DNA of 64,000 nucleotides from Bin87 sp965203195 (GCA_965203195.1 OZ241860.1:868001-932000); one strand, 5' to 3'; counted from the stretch's first letter, positions 23,201 through 31,990 are shown. The notes: a model not told the origin generated them from the sequence alone. Numbers and translations: made by a program.

Positions 23201-25555
23201 TACGACGATATTGATGTGGGCAAGCAGCGGCTGGCGCCCGAGGCCGGCGCGCCCCAGCGGGTATATTCCGGCGCCCGGGTCACGCTGGACGGCAGCGGCA
23301 GCCGCGCCTTGAACAGCAGCGGAACCGTCAACTACGCCTGGAGTCAGACGGACACTACCGGGCGCTCCGTAACCCTTTCCGGGGGGAATACGGCCCGGCC
23401 TACTTTCACGGCGCCCGTCGGCCTCGCGACCGACACCGTCCTGGAGTTCACGCTTGCCGTATCCAAGACGGGCACGCCGGGGGTGACGGAAACCGATACG
23501 GTGACGGTCACCGTCATTGCGGTGCGTTCCAACCAGCTGCTGTCGCTGGCGCTGGCCGACCCGGAGGGGGAGGCGGTGGGCCTGGGGCCGCCTTTCGTCA
23601 GCGGCGCTTACGAGTACCGCGCCAGCGTGCCCAACCAGATCGCCAGCGTCACGGTAACGCCCCGCATCCTGCCCAATTCCACGATGACCCTCAACGGCCA
23701 GACGGTAGCCAGCGGCGCCGAGGTGGAAGTTCCGCTGAAGTATCGGGGCAACGAAATCGTCATCGTAGTGACGCCGCCGGAGCCGCCGCCCGCTGAGACG
23801 ATGAACGGCGGCGCCGGAACGGATGGCGAGACCACTGACGGCGAAACTACCGACGAGGCGGTTGAGGAGACGCCCTGCTCGGTGGAGAACGACGGCATCA
23901 AGCCGTGCACCTACACGGTGACGGTGCGGCGCGCCGTGCCCCCCCGCCTGGCCTTTGTGCCGCGTAGTCTGACGATAGACGAAGGCAGTTCGGGGACTTA
24001 CACGGTGGAGCTGGACACGCGCATCCTCACCGGCGCCGTGACCATCGCCATTGCCAGCGACAACCCGGCGGTAACGGTTTCGCCCACTGAGGTTACCCTC
24101 AAGCCCCTGGATATGGCGCCGAGGACGATTACCGTAACCGCCGCATCTGATGATGACCGCGATGACGAAAATGTGGTCATCACGCACACGGCCAACGGGG
24201 CGCATTACTACGATGTGATTGCCACGGTGGGCGTGACCGTGAATGACACTACGCCGGAGCCCGATCCGGAGCTGTCGGTGTCGGCAACCACGCTGCGCCT
24301 TGCCGAGGGCGGCAGCAGCAACTACACCGTTGCCCTGGCCACGGAGCCGGACGGGAATGTGTCCGTGTCTATCGTTAGCGACAACTCGGAGGTGACTACA
24401 TCGCCGGCGGAACTGGCATTTACGACGCGCAACTGGTCCACGGCGCAGACGGTAACCGTCCGGGCGGCTTCCGATGCCGATGCCGCCGATGATACGGCCA
24501 CGCTGACGCACACGGCGTCGGGCGGGCGCTACGCCGACGCCCCGGCCGTATCGGTAGCGGTGTCGGTAACCGACGGCGACACGGCGGGGCTGGCCATAAA
24601 TCCCACCGTACTGAACCTGTCGGAGAACGGCATCAGCGCCTACATCGTATCGCTGACCGCCCAGCCGTCGGGCAATGTCACCGTTGCCATCGCCAGCGAC
24701 AACCCCGATGTGACCGTGCGCCCGGCCTCGCTGGTATTTACGCCTTCCGACTGGGCTACGCCGCAGGCGGTGCTGGTCATCACCCGCGCGGACGGCGGCG
24801 GCGGCGATGAGCTGGCTACATTGCGGATGACGGCGCAAGGCGGCGGGTACGCCGGCCAAACCGGCCAGGTGCTGGCATCGGTGGACGACACGCTGGCGCC
24901 GCTGCCGGTCAACGCCGACGCCCCGGCCGGCGTAAGCGTCTATGGGCCGCCGGGAACTGCGGCCACCGCCACCGTATCGCCGCCGGCCGCCGATACGCCT
25001 ACCGTAGCCACCGGCGCCGGTTTCGGCATCGGGTCGGCTGTGGCCGTTTCGGTATCCGATGCGCCGGACGATGGCCTGGAAATCTGCCTGCCGGTGTCCA
25101 GTGAGCTGCGGGCCGAGGCGGGTTCGGCTCTGATCCTGACGCTGCTGCGCTACGCCGGCGGCAGCTGGACGGAGCTGGCCGGGGCCCGGGACCTCGGCGA
25201 CCGGGTCTGCGCCGCCGGCGTAACGGGCCAGGCCGCCTATGCGGCCGCCTACGCCCTGCGCCCCGGCACCGTGCTGGACCTGGCGGCTTCGGTAGGCGAT
25301 GCTCCGGGGACGATTGAGCTGTCCTGGACGCCGCCGGCGGCAGGGATGTCACAGGTGGCGGTGGTGGTCAACGCTACCGATGACACCGACTACTGCCTGG
25401 ACACGCTGCCCGGCCTGGAGGCTTCCAGCTACACTTGCGCAGGGCGGACGGCGGGGCAAACCTATGTGGCGCTGCTAATCGTCCTGCTGCCCGACGGCGG
25501 CTACACCCTGGCCAACATCGTCCGGTTTGACCTGCCGGCGGCGGCCAGCCAATAG
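20219..25555 (+). CDS. giant secreted GLUG / Calx-beta-like surface protein
   Basis: This 1778-residue protein has a signal peptide at residues 15-48 (RLAALAAALLLLAVIAGGLLVAPGAG). Two modules start with D-x-D-x-D-G-L-I-EI..LAQLNAIR (about residues 55 and 402), followed by GLUG repeats of the type GGLVG...SYATGAVS, densest at 595-915. A PKD/REJ-like domain (about 1005-1100), a cadherin-like beta sandwich, three Calx-beta-like repeats (LSEGGSxxYTVxL...SDNPxVTVSP; about 1242-1560) and a C-terminal FN3-like domain follow. No LPXTG-type or membrane anchor is seen at the C-terminus. It is probably an adhesin. Confidence 0.85.
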   Translation: MTPRAAERAALPLRFGALPLRLAALAAALLLLAVIAGGLLVAPGAGEASSHWTDYDTDDDGLIEISTLAQLNAIRHDQDGNGQATIAGYTAYHSAFANRDTSSGGRMGCPSGVCAGYELMADLDFDTNGNGMADSDDAYWNGGAGWAAINGGSIGAIEPFNTVFEGNGHTISNLYISGTAQQNGLFGNTGSSAAIRNVGVKDATVSGSNQTAILVGDNRGAIAASWTSGSVSGAINIGGLAGRNRGAITACYSTAAVTATATTAPNIHSSGLAGRHDGGSITASYYAGPALTTTATPANPLVGVGTATVTSSYWDTTTTGVDDDTGDAAPEGKTTAALQAPTAYGATADDIYMSWNVNVDGVTGNDDPWHFGSSAQYPILQHNREPPGIAAQLATRPAALDYDSDNDNLIDITELAQLDAIRYDLNGDGAGIVGAAAVKYLAAFPGLQAGMGCAATCTGYELRENLNFDTNGNGRTHTNGAGDAGDDYYNGGAGWNPIGGHVAVSTQPSFTATLEGNEHTISNLYINLDTSGDNDGRYVGLFSYTTGTIRNLGLVNPYVKNTRSGGGTFIYYGALAGWVNRGGGAVSRVYVSGGQVAGGQTNTGVNINYAGCLAGLNDGTVSDSYATCDAAAIGGAWGTAGGLVGAVSGTVLRSYAAGTVTSDYDAGGLAGALVTLGGQIGRISDSYATGAVTTATGQQIGGLVGRMAAGVDVIDSYATGAVSNSGNGTVDVGGLVGTMTGGGTTVTGSYATGAVTTTGNNNSVGGLVGSMENTAIVAGSYATGAVSAAATASNNNLGGLVGRIHSGGTTIFASYATGRVSTSGSNNNLGGLVGQTQRENVQVRATYAAGAVSASGGSNNNLGGLVGHVDIGSGYARISASYARGAVSASGGSNNDLGGLAGDATSQPSVGGRQVFTNTYWDNTASGTGQTATANLATGGTPHATTALQMPTEYAGTIYAAWNIDVDEDTATGDVAGNDDPWHFGAADDYPVLKYDDIDVGKQRLAPEAGAPQRVYSGARVTLDGSGSRALNSSGTVNYAWSQTDTTGRSVTLSGGNTARPTFTAPVGLATDTVLEFTLAVSKTGTPGVTETDTVTVTVIAVRSNQLLSLALADPEGEAVGLGPPFVSGAYEYRASVPNQIASVTVTPRILPNSTMTLNGQTVASGAEVEVPLKYRGNEIVIVVTPPEPPPAETMNGGAGTDGETTDGETTDEAVEETPCSVENDGIKPCTYTVTVRRAVPPRLAFVPRSLTIDEGSSGTYTVELDTRILTGAVTIAIASDNPAVTVSPTEVTLKPLDMAPRTITVTAASDDDRDDENVVITHTANGAHYYDVIATVGVTVNDTTPEPDPELSVSATTLRLAEGGSSNYTVALATEPDGNVSVSIVSDNSEVTTSPAELAFTTRNWSTAQTVTVRAASDADAADDTATLTHTASGGRYADAPAVSVAVSVTDGDTAGLAINPTVLNLSENGISAYIVSLTAQPSGNVTVAIASDNPDVTVRPASLVFTPSDWATPQAVLVITRADGGGGDELATLRMTAQGGGYAGQTGQVLASVDDTLAPLPVNADAPAGVSVYGPPGTAATATVSPPAADTPTVATGAGFGIGSAVAVSVSDAPDDGLEICLPVSSELRAEAGSALILTLLRYAGGSWTELAGARDLGDRVCAAGVTGQAAYAAAYALRPGTVLDLAASVGDAPGTIELSWTPPAAGMSQVAVVVNATDDTDYCLDTLPGLEASSYTCAGRTAGQTYVALLIVLLPDGGYTLANIVRFDLPAAASQ

Positions 25556-25600
25556 CCCCGGCCTGGCCGGTCGTCTCATCCGGCCTTAAGCCATTAATTC

Positions 25601-25628
25601 GGCGGCGGTTTCCCGGGAAACCGCCGCC
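25601..25628. terminator. bidirectional hairpin between convergent genes
   Basis: A perfect 28-bp palindrome (ggcggcggtttccc and its complement) lies 46 nt after the giant gene and 26 nt after the stop of the convergent LLM oxidoreductase gene. It is followed by mixed pyrimidines, not a T run. Confidence 0.65.
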
Positions 25629-25653
25629 GTCGCGCTCTCTCTCCCGTAGCCCC

Positions 25654-26520
25654 TTAACCAACCGCCTCCCGGAACCGGCGGATGGCGTCAATATGCTGGT
25701 CCGGCCCCTTCAGACCGGCCCGCATCGTATTGACCGACAAATGCGTGGCCCCCGCTTCGTCCCACGCCGCCGCCAGACGGTTCCAGTCGTCCGCATTGTC
25801 GCTGTCCGCCAACGCCACCCGCCCCTCAATGCCGATGTCCGCCGCCTTCCGGCCGTAGCCCTCCGCCAGCGCCCGCAGCTCCCCAATCCGCTCCTGCCCC
25901 GCCGCGTCCGGCTGGAACTGCGGGAACCAGCCGTCGCCCATACGCGCAATCCGGCGCACCACCTGCGGCGCGCCGCCGCCGAACCACACCGGAATCGGAC
26001 GCTGCACCGGCAGCGGATTAATCCCCGCGTGGGTAATCCGGTGGTAGCGCCCCTCGTAATTCACCACCTCCTGCGTCCACAGCAGGCGCAGCACCTCCAC
26101 CTGCTCCGCCGAGCGCCGCCCCCGGTTCCCCCAGTCCTGCCCCAGCGCCTCGTACTCAACCTCGTTCCAGCCCACGCCGATGCCCAGCCGCAGCCGCCCG
26201 CCGGTCAGCACATCCACTTCCGCCGTCTGCTTCGCCACCAGCGCCGTCTGCCGCTGCGGCAGGATGATAATGCCGGTGCACAGCTCAATCTTTTCCGTAA
26301 CGGCGGCCAGATAGCCGAACAGCACAAAGGGTTCGTGGAACAGATCCACGCTGCTGTACGGACGGTTCCATTCCGCCCGCCGGCTGGCGTCCGCCCCCAG
26401 CACATGGTCAAACACCAGCAGGTGCTCGTAGCCCAAAGCCTCCGCCGCCTGGGCAAAATCCTTCACCCCGGCCGGGTCGGCCCCGATTTCGGTCTGCGGG
26501 AAAATCGCTCCCAGTTGCAT
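25654..26520 (-). CDS. LLM-class (F420-type) oxidoreductase
   Basis: This 288-residue luciferase-like TIM barrel starts MQLGAIFPQTEIGADPAGVKDFAQAAEALGYEHLLVFDHVLG. It has LCTGIIILPQRQTALVAKQTAEVDVLTGGRLRLGIGVGWNEVEYEALG, the core of the TIGR03619-like F420-dependent subgroup. Family members use reduced F420 or FMN; the substrate is unknown. AAGGAGA lies 7 nt before the ATG at 26520, which rules out the 14-codon extension. It follows the winged-helix-like gene at 26559 on the same strand. Confidence 0.85.
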   Translation of the reverse strand: MQLGAIFPQTEIGADPAGVKDFAQAAEALGYEHLLVFDHVLGADASRRAEWNRPYSSVDLFHEPFVLFGYLAAVTEKIELCTGIIILPQRQTALVAKQTAEVDVLTGGRLRLGIGVGWNEVEYEALGQDWGNRGRRSAEQVEVLRLLWTQEVVNYEGRYHRITHAGINPLPVQRPIPVWFGGGAPQVVRRIARMGDGWFPQFQPDAAGQERIGELRALAEGYGRKAADIGIEGRVALADSDNADDWNRLAAAWDEAGATHLSVNTMRAGLKGPDQHIDAIRRFREAVG

Positions 26521-26558
26521 AGTACAGTCTCCTTGCTTGATGGACATTCGTGAGTTGG

Positions 26559-26906
26559 TCACGATCGGTTTTCAATCTTGATTTCCGACCAGTTGGTATC
26601 CAAGACTTGGCGTACCATGTCGCCCAGGAAGGCGAGCAGGTAGTCATCTCGGGTGGCACCGTCGGGAAGCCAGCCGCGGCCGGGAAGCCTGGTTTTGCGG
26701 CTGACGGCAAGTACGGTCAGCCAGGGCAACCCCCGAGGGATGCAGATTTTGTCGCGGATGTAGTCGAGGCGCGGCATGACACACAGAGCCTCCGGCAGTC
26801 CAACCTCATCTGCGATTTCGCCGTAAGGGGCAGTACGCCCTTTGGCGGCGCACTGCTTCAGGTAATCAAACACTTCGGGGGTTTTGTCGGGCATCGTTGC
26901 GGGCAT
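26559..26906 (-). CDS. hypothetical protein with alkyltransferase-like winged-helix pattern
   Basis: A 115-residue protein. EVFDYLKQCAAKGRTAPYGEIADEVGL resembles the start of the Ada/MGMT DNA-binding winged helix. The later GLPWLTVLAVSRKTRLPG fits other small proteins with that pattern, but no PCHR active site is present. GGAGG lies 11 nt before the ATG at 26906. An upstream extension to 26999 would run into the divergent promoter region. It may be a nucleic-acid-binding protein; confidence in function is low. Confidence 0.55.
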   Translation of the reverse strand: MPATMPDKTPEVFDYLKQCAAKGRTAPYGEIADEVGLPEALCVMPRLDYIRDKICIPRGLPWLTVLAVSRKTRLPGRGWLPDGATRDDYLLAFLGDMVRQVLDTNWSEIKIENRS

Positions 26907-27025
26907 CGTAAAGCCAACCTCCAGCTGCGATTTGACGATGGGCGGTGCCAGCCAGCCTATCGCCCCCGCCAGTATCATTCCCGGCGCCGCCGGCGTCAAC
27001 CCCGCCGCCGCTTGCCATGGACTCT

Positions 27026-27033
27026 GCTATAAT
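27026..27033 (+). promoter_or_regulatory. extended -10 promoter element
   Basis: TGCTATAAT (27025-27033) is a consensus extended -10 (TG-n-TATAAT) located 58 nt upstream of the ATG at 27091. No good -35 is seen at 17 bp, as is common with extended -10 promoters. It would drive the 27091-28539 gene run. Confidence 0.6.
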
Positions 27034-27090
27034 ACCCCTCGCCGCCGGCCGGCGCCGGCCGCCAATCGCCAACAGGAGACGCCATCGCCA

Positions 27091-27429
27091 ATGTACGCCA
27101 TTTTCGTCACCATCAACATCAAGGACGGCTACGCCGACCAGTTCGCCGCCGCCAGCCTGGGCGACGGCCAGGGCAGCGTCCGCGATGAGGAAAACTGCTT
27201 CCGCTTCGACATCCTCCGCAGCCCCGACAACCCCAACCGCTTCTACCTCTACGAGGTCTATGCCGACCGCGCCGCCCACGCCACCCACCGCGAACAGCCC
27301 CACTACACCGCCTGGCGCTCCGCCGTTGAGCATATGTTCGACGGCGACCTCGGTCGCGTGGAAATGGAAACCGTGTTCCCTTCCGACGACGGCTGGCGCG
27401 CCCAGAAACCCGGCCTCGTCAACTGGTAG
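27091..27429 (+). CDS. antibiotic biosynthesis monooxygenase (ABM) domain protein
   Basis: A 112-residue dimeric alpha-beta barrel protein. It begins MYAIFVTINIKDGYADQFAAAS, with the family pattern RFDILRSPDNPNRFYLYEVYADRAAHATHREQPHYTAW. ABM proteins include quinol monooxygenases and small haem- or cofactor-free oxygenases, and also signal-like members such as LsrG. AGGAGA lies 12 nt before the ATG. It is followed by an unrelated membrane protein gene. The substrate cannot be told. Confidence 0.85.
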   Translation: MYAIFVTINIKDGYADQFAAASLGDGQGSVRDEENCFRFDILRSPDNPNRFYLYEVYADRAAHATHREQPHYTAWRSAVEHMFDGDLGRVEMETVFPSDDGWRAQKPGLVNW

Positions 27430-27517
27430 CAGCCCAACCCCGGCCCATTCCCCGGCGTCGGGGAGCGATGCCCGTATCGCCCCGACGCCCGCCCCCTCCG
27501 GAGACACATCCCCTGCT

Positions 27518-28105
27518 ATGCGAAACCTCTGGACCAGCTGCGAACTGAACGGCATCCAGGCCATCGCCGCCGCCGCGTTCCTCGCGGTGGCCCTCTTTGC
27601 CTGGGCCAACGCCACTTATGCCCTCGTCGACCGCCCCGATGTCGCCAGCGTGGACAACTGGCTCTGGCGGCTCTGGCAGCTCGGCGCCCTGCTGATGGCC
27701 TTTGCCGGCGTCTGGTGGCTCTGGCTTAACACCCGTAGCGTCCCCTGGACCCGCAGCCTGGCCCTGGGCGTCTATGCCCTGTTCGTATTCGTCAATACTT
27801 ACAACAGCGCCTGGTTTGGCGACCACCGGGGCAATGTTTGGGAAGTCGCCAATCCTCTGTTCATCGCCTTTGCCAGCGTTGCCGCCGTCGCCCTCTGGCG
27901 CAGCGGACGCCCCGCCGCCCGCATCGGCGCCGTCCTGGCCGCCGCGCTGGCCGTAGTCGATTTCGTCAACGCCTACTTCCTCAACGAAACCGTAGTCTGG
28001 CAGATAATGAACCCGCTGATGATAATGGCCGCCCTGGCCTGGGCCGCCGGCGCCCTCAAAACCAACCTGGCCCCGGCCTCTGCTCGCCCGTCCGACAACG
28101 CCTGA
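27518..28105 (+). CDS. multi-pass membrane protein of unknown function
   Basis: A 195-residue protein with about six hydrophobic segments (residues 16-36, 50-70, 80-98, 108-124, 130-150 and 157-175), rich in Trp and Ala, for example LLMAFAGVWWLWLN and LFVFVNTYNSAWFGDH. A conserved-looking NAYFLNETVVWQIMNPLMI precedes the last helix. GGAGA lies about 12 nt before the ATG. The MGMT-like gene follows after 17 nt, so they are probably co-transcribed. Family not recognised. Confidence 0.65.
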   Translation: MRNLWTSCELNGIQAIAAAAFLAVALFAWANATYALVDRPDVASVDNWLWRLWQLGALLMAFAGVWWLWLNTRSVPWTRSLALGVYALFVFVNTYNSAWFGDHRGNVWEVANPLFIAFASVAAVALWRSGRPAARIGAVLAAALAVVDFVNAYFLNETVVWQIMNPLMIMAALAWAAGALKTNLAPASARPSDNA

Positions 28106-28122
28106 CCCGGCTGCCACGCACA

Positions 28123-28539
28123 ATGCCAACGCCGCCGCCAGCCGCCGGCGACGAAATGTTGCCCCCTGACTACACGCCGCCCCCGGTATCCGAGCGCGTG
28201 CGCGCCATAGTGCGCCAGATCCCCTACGGGCAGGTGGCGACCTACGGGCAAATCGCCCAGATCGCCGGCGATTGCACCGCCCGCATGGTCGGCTACTGCC
28301 TGTCCTCTCTGGAACCCGGCTCCGATGTTCCCTGGCAGCGGGTCATCAACGCCCAAGGCAAAATCAGCCCCCGCGGCGCCGGCCCCGGCGCGCTGCTCCA
28401 GCGGGAACTGCTCATTGAGGAAGGCATCGCATTCAGCCCTGCCGGACGCATCAGCTTTCGCCGCTTCGGTTGGCTCGATCCCGACGCCAACCCGGCCGGC
28501 ACTTCCCCTGACGATACTGCGCCATCCCCCGAAAATTGA
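28123..28539 (+). CDS. alkyltransferase-like protein (ATL)
   Basis: A 138-residue protein. It has the MGMT-type winged helix (VRAIVRQIPYGQVATYGQIAQIAGD...ARMVGYCLSS) and the active-site segment PWQRVINAQGKIS. The catalytic Cys of PCHRV is replaced by Trp, as in ATL/YbaZ proteins. ATLs bind O6-alkylguanine, flip it and flag the damage to nucleotide excision repair without repairing it. A second ATG at 28156 is an alternative start. It is the last gene of the run beginning at 27091 and ends 63 nt before the convergent tRNA-Ser. Confidence 0.88.
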   Translation: MPTPPPAAGDEMLPPDYTPPPVSERVRAIVRQIPYGQVATYGQIAQIAGDCTARMVGYCLSSLEPGSDVPWQRVINAQGKISPRGAGPGALLQRELLIEEGIAFSPAGRISFRRFGWLDPDANPAGTSPDDTAPSPEN

Positions 28540-28602
28540 CCCGTGTCAAACTGCCGCCTCGTCGCCTTGCCTCTATCCCCGCGCCGGCGGCAACTGAACT
28601 GG

Positions 28603-28690
28603 CGGAGAGGGCGGGATTCGAACCCGCGAGGAGCTGTTAACCCCTACGCGATTTCCAGTCGCGCCCAATCGTCCACTCTGGCACCTCTCC
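28603..28690 (-). tRNA. tRNA-Ser (GGA)
   Basis: An 88-nt class II tRNA. The acceptor stem is GGAGAGG/CCTCTCC with discriminator G. The anticodon stem is CGCGA/TCGCG with loop CTGGAAA, giving anticodon GGA. A long variable arm is present, and the T loop reads GGTTCGAATCC. CCA is not encoded. Confidence 0.93.
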
Positions 28691-28801
28691 GCATTGCCGC
28701 AACCCCGTCGGTTGCCATCATCCGCCTGCCCCGCAACCCCGTCATCTTTGAATTATAGCACAACGCCGCCGGCACGGCTTCCCCCGAATCGCCGTCCAAA
28801 A

Positions 28802-29848
28802 TCAGTAGGAACCATACCCCGGCACATGAATGCACGCCGCAATATGGTCGGGCATCACCTCCCGCGCCTCCGGCGTCACCCGCGCGCAGTCGTCCGTTGC
28901 CAGTGGACAGCGCGGATGGAACACGCACCCGCTGGGCGGATTCAACGGGCTGGGCACCTCGCCCGACAGAATGATCCGCTCCCGCTGCGCGTCCAGCACC
29001 GGGTCGGGAATCGGCACCGCCGACAGCAGCGCCCGCGTGTACGGATGCTGCGGGTTCTCGTAGATGGCATTCCGGTCGGCAACCTCCACCACCTTGCCCA
29101 GGTACATCACCGCCACCCGGTCGCTGATGTGCCGCACCACCGACAGGTCGTGGGCAATGAACAGATAGGTAAGGTCGTACCGCTCCTGCAAATCCTCCAG
29201 CAGGTTGATAATCTGCGCCTGGATTGACACATCCAGCGCCGAGACCGGCTCGTCGCAGACAATGAACGCCGGGTCCACCGACAGCGCCCGCGCCACCCCA
29301 ATGCGCTGCCGCTGTCCGCCACTGAATTCGTGGGGAAAGCGGTCGGCCATATAAGGATTCAACCCCACATTGTTGAGCAGCTCCGCCACCCGCTCCCGGT
29401 ACTCCCGCCGGTTATTCACCAACCCGTGCACCGACAGCGGTTCCCCGATGATATTGCCCGCCGTCATTCGCGGGTTCAGCGAACTGTACGGATCCTGGAA
29501 AATGATCTGCATCTGCCGCCGCATCGCTCGCATCTGGCCGGTGCGCGCCTGCGCCACATCCGTTCCGTCAAACAGAATCTCCCCCGCCGTCGGCTTGTAC
29601 AGCCGCAGAATGCAACGCCCGGTCGTGGTCTTGCCGCAGCCCGACTCCCCCACCAGCCCTAGCGTCTCCCCCCGGCGCACGGTGAAAGTCACCCCGTCGA
29701 CCGCCTTAATCTGCGCCACCGCGCGCTGGAACAAAATCCCGGAGGTCACCGGAAAGTGCATTTTCAGATCGCGCACATCCAGCAGGACATCCTCCTGCGC
29801 CGGCGCTGACGCCGCGGCCGCGGTCTGGGGCATCTGGGCAGTGGTCAT
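28802..29848 (-). CDS. oligopeptide/dipeptide ABC transporter ATP-binding protein (DppF/OppF type)
   Basis: This 348-residue protein has Walker A GESGCGKTT near residue 70, the signature FSGGQRQRIGVARAL near 170, Walker B FIVCDEPVSALDVS, and an H-loop IAHDLSVVRH. The C-terminal oligopeptide-transporter extension carries the Cys pattern CVFHPRCPLATDDCARVTPE, expected for an [Fe-S] or zinc site in this family. GAGGTAG lies 8 nt before the ATG. It is the partner of the DppD-type gene upstream; no permease or binding protein lies in the window. Confidence 0.9.
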   Translation of the reverse strand: MTTAQMPQTAAAASAPAQEDVLLDVRDLKMHFPVTSGILFQRAVAQIKAVDGVTFTVRRGETLGLVGESGCGKTTTGRCILRLYKPTAGEILFDGTDVAQARTGQMRAMRRQMQIIFQDPYSSLNPRMTAGNIIGEPLSVHGLVNNRREYRERVAELLNNVGLNPYMADRFPHEFSGGQRQRIGVARALSVDPAFIVCDEPVSALDVSIQAQIINLLEDLQERYDLTYLFIAHDLSVVRHISDRVAVMYLGKVVEVADRNAIYENPQHPYTRALLSAVPIPDPVLDAQRERIILSGEVPSPLNPPSGCVFHPRCPLATDDCARVTPEAREVMPDHIAACIHVPGYGSY

Positions 29849-30086
29849 CGTAAAGCTACCTCGTAATGTGTTCCATGAAAAGCAACTGGAAAAGCAACCG
29901 CGCCGGCGCCGGCCGGCTAACGCGAAACGCCATTCCCCCGCCGGACCGTACTCGCATTTCCATCGTCCGCTGCCGGCGCCATAATGTCAATCCGCGGCCA
30001 GCCCGGCTCAATCCCGCCCCGGAACAGCCAACCGGCCGCATCGTCCGGCCGCGCGCCGCCCGGCGAAAGGCGCCCGCAACGCCTAC

Positions 30087-31136
30087 TCACGCCGCCGCCC
30101 CGCCCATTGCGTAGCTCAGTGCCTGCGCCCCCAGAATCTCCGTCTGCCAGCACGCCGAAACGTGCGGCTCGTCGCCCTGCGCGCTTGGCGCCGGCATCAG
30201 CGGCGGCGTCTCCGTGGCGCACTTCTCCACCGCCCAGCGACACCGGGCCCGGAACGAGCAGCCCTGCGGCAAATTCACCAGGTCCGGCGGCTGCCCCTCA
30301 ATGGGAACCAGCTTAGCCGCATTCCCCGCCTCGTCTGTCAGCCGCTGGTCCAGGCGCGGCACCGAATCCAGCAGCCCCACCGTGTAAGGATGCCGCGGGT
30401 TCGTGTAAATCTCCAGCGCCGAGCCGCGCTCAATTATCTTGCCCGCGTACATCACATTGACCCGGTCGGCGTACCGCGCCACCACGCCCAGATTGTGCGT
30501 AATCACAATCAGCGCCACCCCCAGGTTCTGCGTCAGCGACTTCATCAGCTCCAAAATCTGCGCCTGGATGGTCACATCCAGCGCCGTCGTCGGCTCGTCC
30601 GCAATAATCAGACGCGGGTTGCAACTCAACGCCATGGCAATCATCACCCGCTGCCGCATCCCCCCGCTGAACTGGTGCGGGTACTGCCGAATCCGCCGCT
30701 CCGGGTCGGGAATCCCCACTTGCGCCAGCAGGTCAACGGCGTCCCGCCGCGCCTCGTCCCGGGACTTCCCCATATGCAGCTGGATGGTCTCCGTCAGCTG
30801 CCGGTCCAGCGTCAGCACCGGATTCAGCGAAGTCATCGGCTCCTGGAACACCATCGCCATCTTGGCGCCCCGGATCCGGCGCATATCGTCCATATCGACC
30901 TTGAGGATGTCCTCACCCTCAAAGATAACCTCCCCGGCCACCGTTTTCCCCGGCGGATCGGGAATCAGACGCATCAGCGACAGCGCGCTTACGCTTTTGC
31001 CGCAGCCGCTCTCCCCCACCAGCCCCAGCGTTTCGCCGGGCAGTACCTCATAGGTGATGTCGTCAACAGCCTTCACTACCCCTTCGTAGGTAAAGAAGTA
31101 GGTCTGCAAATTTTTGACTTCCAGCAGGGGATCCAC
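30087..31136 (-). CDS. oligopeptide/dipeptide ABC transporter ATP-binding protein (DppD/OppD type)
   Basis: This 349-residue protein has Walker A GESGCGKSVSALSLMRL, the signature FSGGMRQRVMIAMALSC, Walker B LIIADEPTTALDVT and an H-loop ITHNLGVVARY. The C-terminal oligo_HPY segment reads GCSFRARCRWAVEKCATETPPL. The start is GTG (VDPLLEVKNLQTYF) with AGGAG 7 nt upstream. A 238-nt gap with no convincing gene separates it from the DppF-type gene, longer than usual for this pair. Permease genes are absent, so these ATPases probably serve permeases elsewhere. Confidence 0.9.
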   Translation of the reverse strand: MDPLLEVKNLQTYFFTYEGVVKAVDDITYEVLPGETLGLVGESGCGKSVSALSLMRLIPDPPGKTVAGEVIFEGEDILKVDMDDMRRIRGAKMAMVFQEPMTSLNPVLTLDRQLTETIQLHMGKSRDEARRDAVDLLAQVGIPDPERRIRQYPHQFSGGMRQRVMIAMALSCNPRLIIADEPTTALDVTIQAQILELMKSLTQNLGVALIVITHNLGVVARYADRVNVMYAGKIIERGSALEIYTNPRHPYTVGLLDSVPRLDQRLTDEAGNAAKLVPIEGQPPDLVNLPQGCSFRARCRWAVEKCATETPPLMPAPSAQGDEPHVSACWQTEILGAQALSYAMGGAAA

Positions 31137-31202
31137 AGGATGGCTCCTTATTTTAGAGGGGACAGCCTGCCGACTGCCCCGGCTGACGCCACGCCCAACG
31201 CG

Positions 31203-31287
31203 TGGTGGGGAAGGTGAGACTCGAACTCACACGCACTGAGGCACATGGTCCTAAGCCATGCTCGTCTGCCAATTCCGACACTTCCCC
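31203..31287 (-). tRNA. tRNA-Leu (UAG)
   Basis: An 85-nt class II tRNA with acceptor stem GGGGAAG/CTTCCCC and discriminator A. The anticodon loop CTTAGGA is closed by CATGG/CCATG, giving anticodon TAG. It has a variable arm TGCCTCAGTGCGT and T loop GTTCGAGTC. CCA is encoded in the gene. Confidence 0.93.
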
Positions 31288-31446
31288 GGTCAATGGACGA
31301 TTGTCAACGGACGATAGACGAACGAAAGCGCGGGCGATTGATGGGCAACGCAAGGCGTTTGATGGACGGCGCAATTGGGTTGCTGGCGCGATTGACCGCC
31401 CCGGCTGCTGCCCGGAAGCAGGCGACGCGCAAGCGGCTTGATTTTG

Positions 31447-31522
<76 letters not shown>

Positions 31523-31990
31523 ACAAGCGCGCCCCAAAGCGCCTATACAGCCTACCAAACAACCGCCCCCGATGTCAACAATCCCTCTGGGCATCAATCC
31601 CCTGGCAACGGCATTCCGGCGTCCCCGGTTAACGCCATAATCCGGTATAATCACCCCGCCAATGCGGATTGCCCGAAATGCGAACTGCCTGTGCCGGATT
31701 GAGCTGGAACCCGCTATGCCGATTTTACATGGCGGCCGGCATCCTATGAGGATGGGCGGCCGGATGAACGGCAGGCCGGCAGGATTGCCTCTCTTCGGTC
31801 AACAGGCCAACCTCACCCCGCCAGCGCGCGGCCACATCCAGCGACAACTGCTTGCCGATGTTGCCGAGCCGATAGGCATAGCATAAGGACGGCGCTTCCG
31901 TACACCAGGTTCGCGCTCGCATTCATTCCCACATTCATTTCCAACCCCTAACCGGCGCAAGCAACCGCGCGCCAGGCCCGGACTGGTATT
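31523..31990. other. intergenic region before purL
   Basis: This 468-bp region contains TATAAT at 31646-31651 (ccggtataatcacc), a likely -10 for a plus-strand transcript. On the minus strand, around 31870-31780, a short frame reads YRLGNIGKQLSLDVAARWRGEVGLLTEE. It looks like a decayed protein fragment but cannot be assigned. No tRNA or clear terminator is seen. Confidence 0.35.

Noticed and set aside
22244..24859. 871-codon minus-strand frame inside the giant gene
   Set aside because: It is an antisense shadow of high-GC repeats; Arg/Gly/Ala-rich with no domain, while the plus strand has clear GLUG and Calx-beta motifs.
26559..26999. Longer 146-residue start for the winged-helix-like gene
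   Set aside because: It would extend into the divergent promoter region; GGAGG precedes the ATG at 26906.
29849..30086. A small gene between the two oligopeptide ATPase genes
   Set aside because: Short frames on both strands are Arg/Pro-rich, with no ribosome site and no family resemblance.
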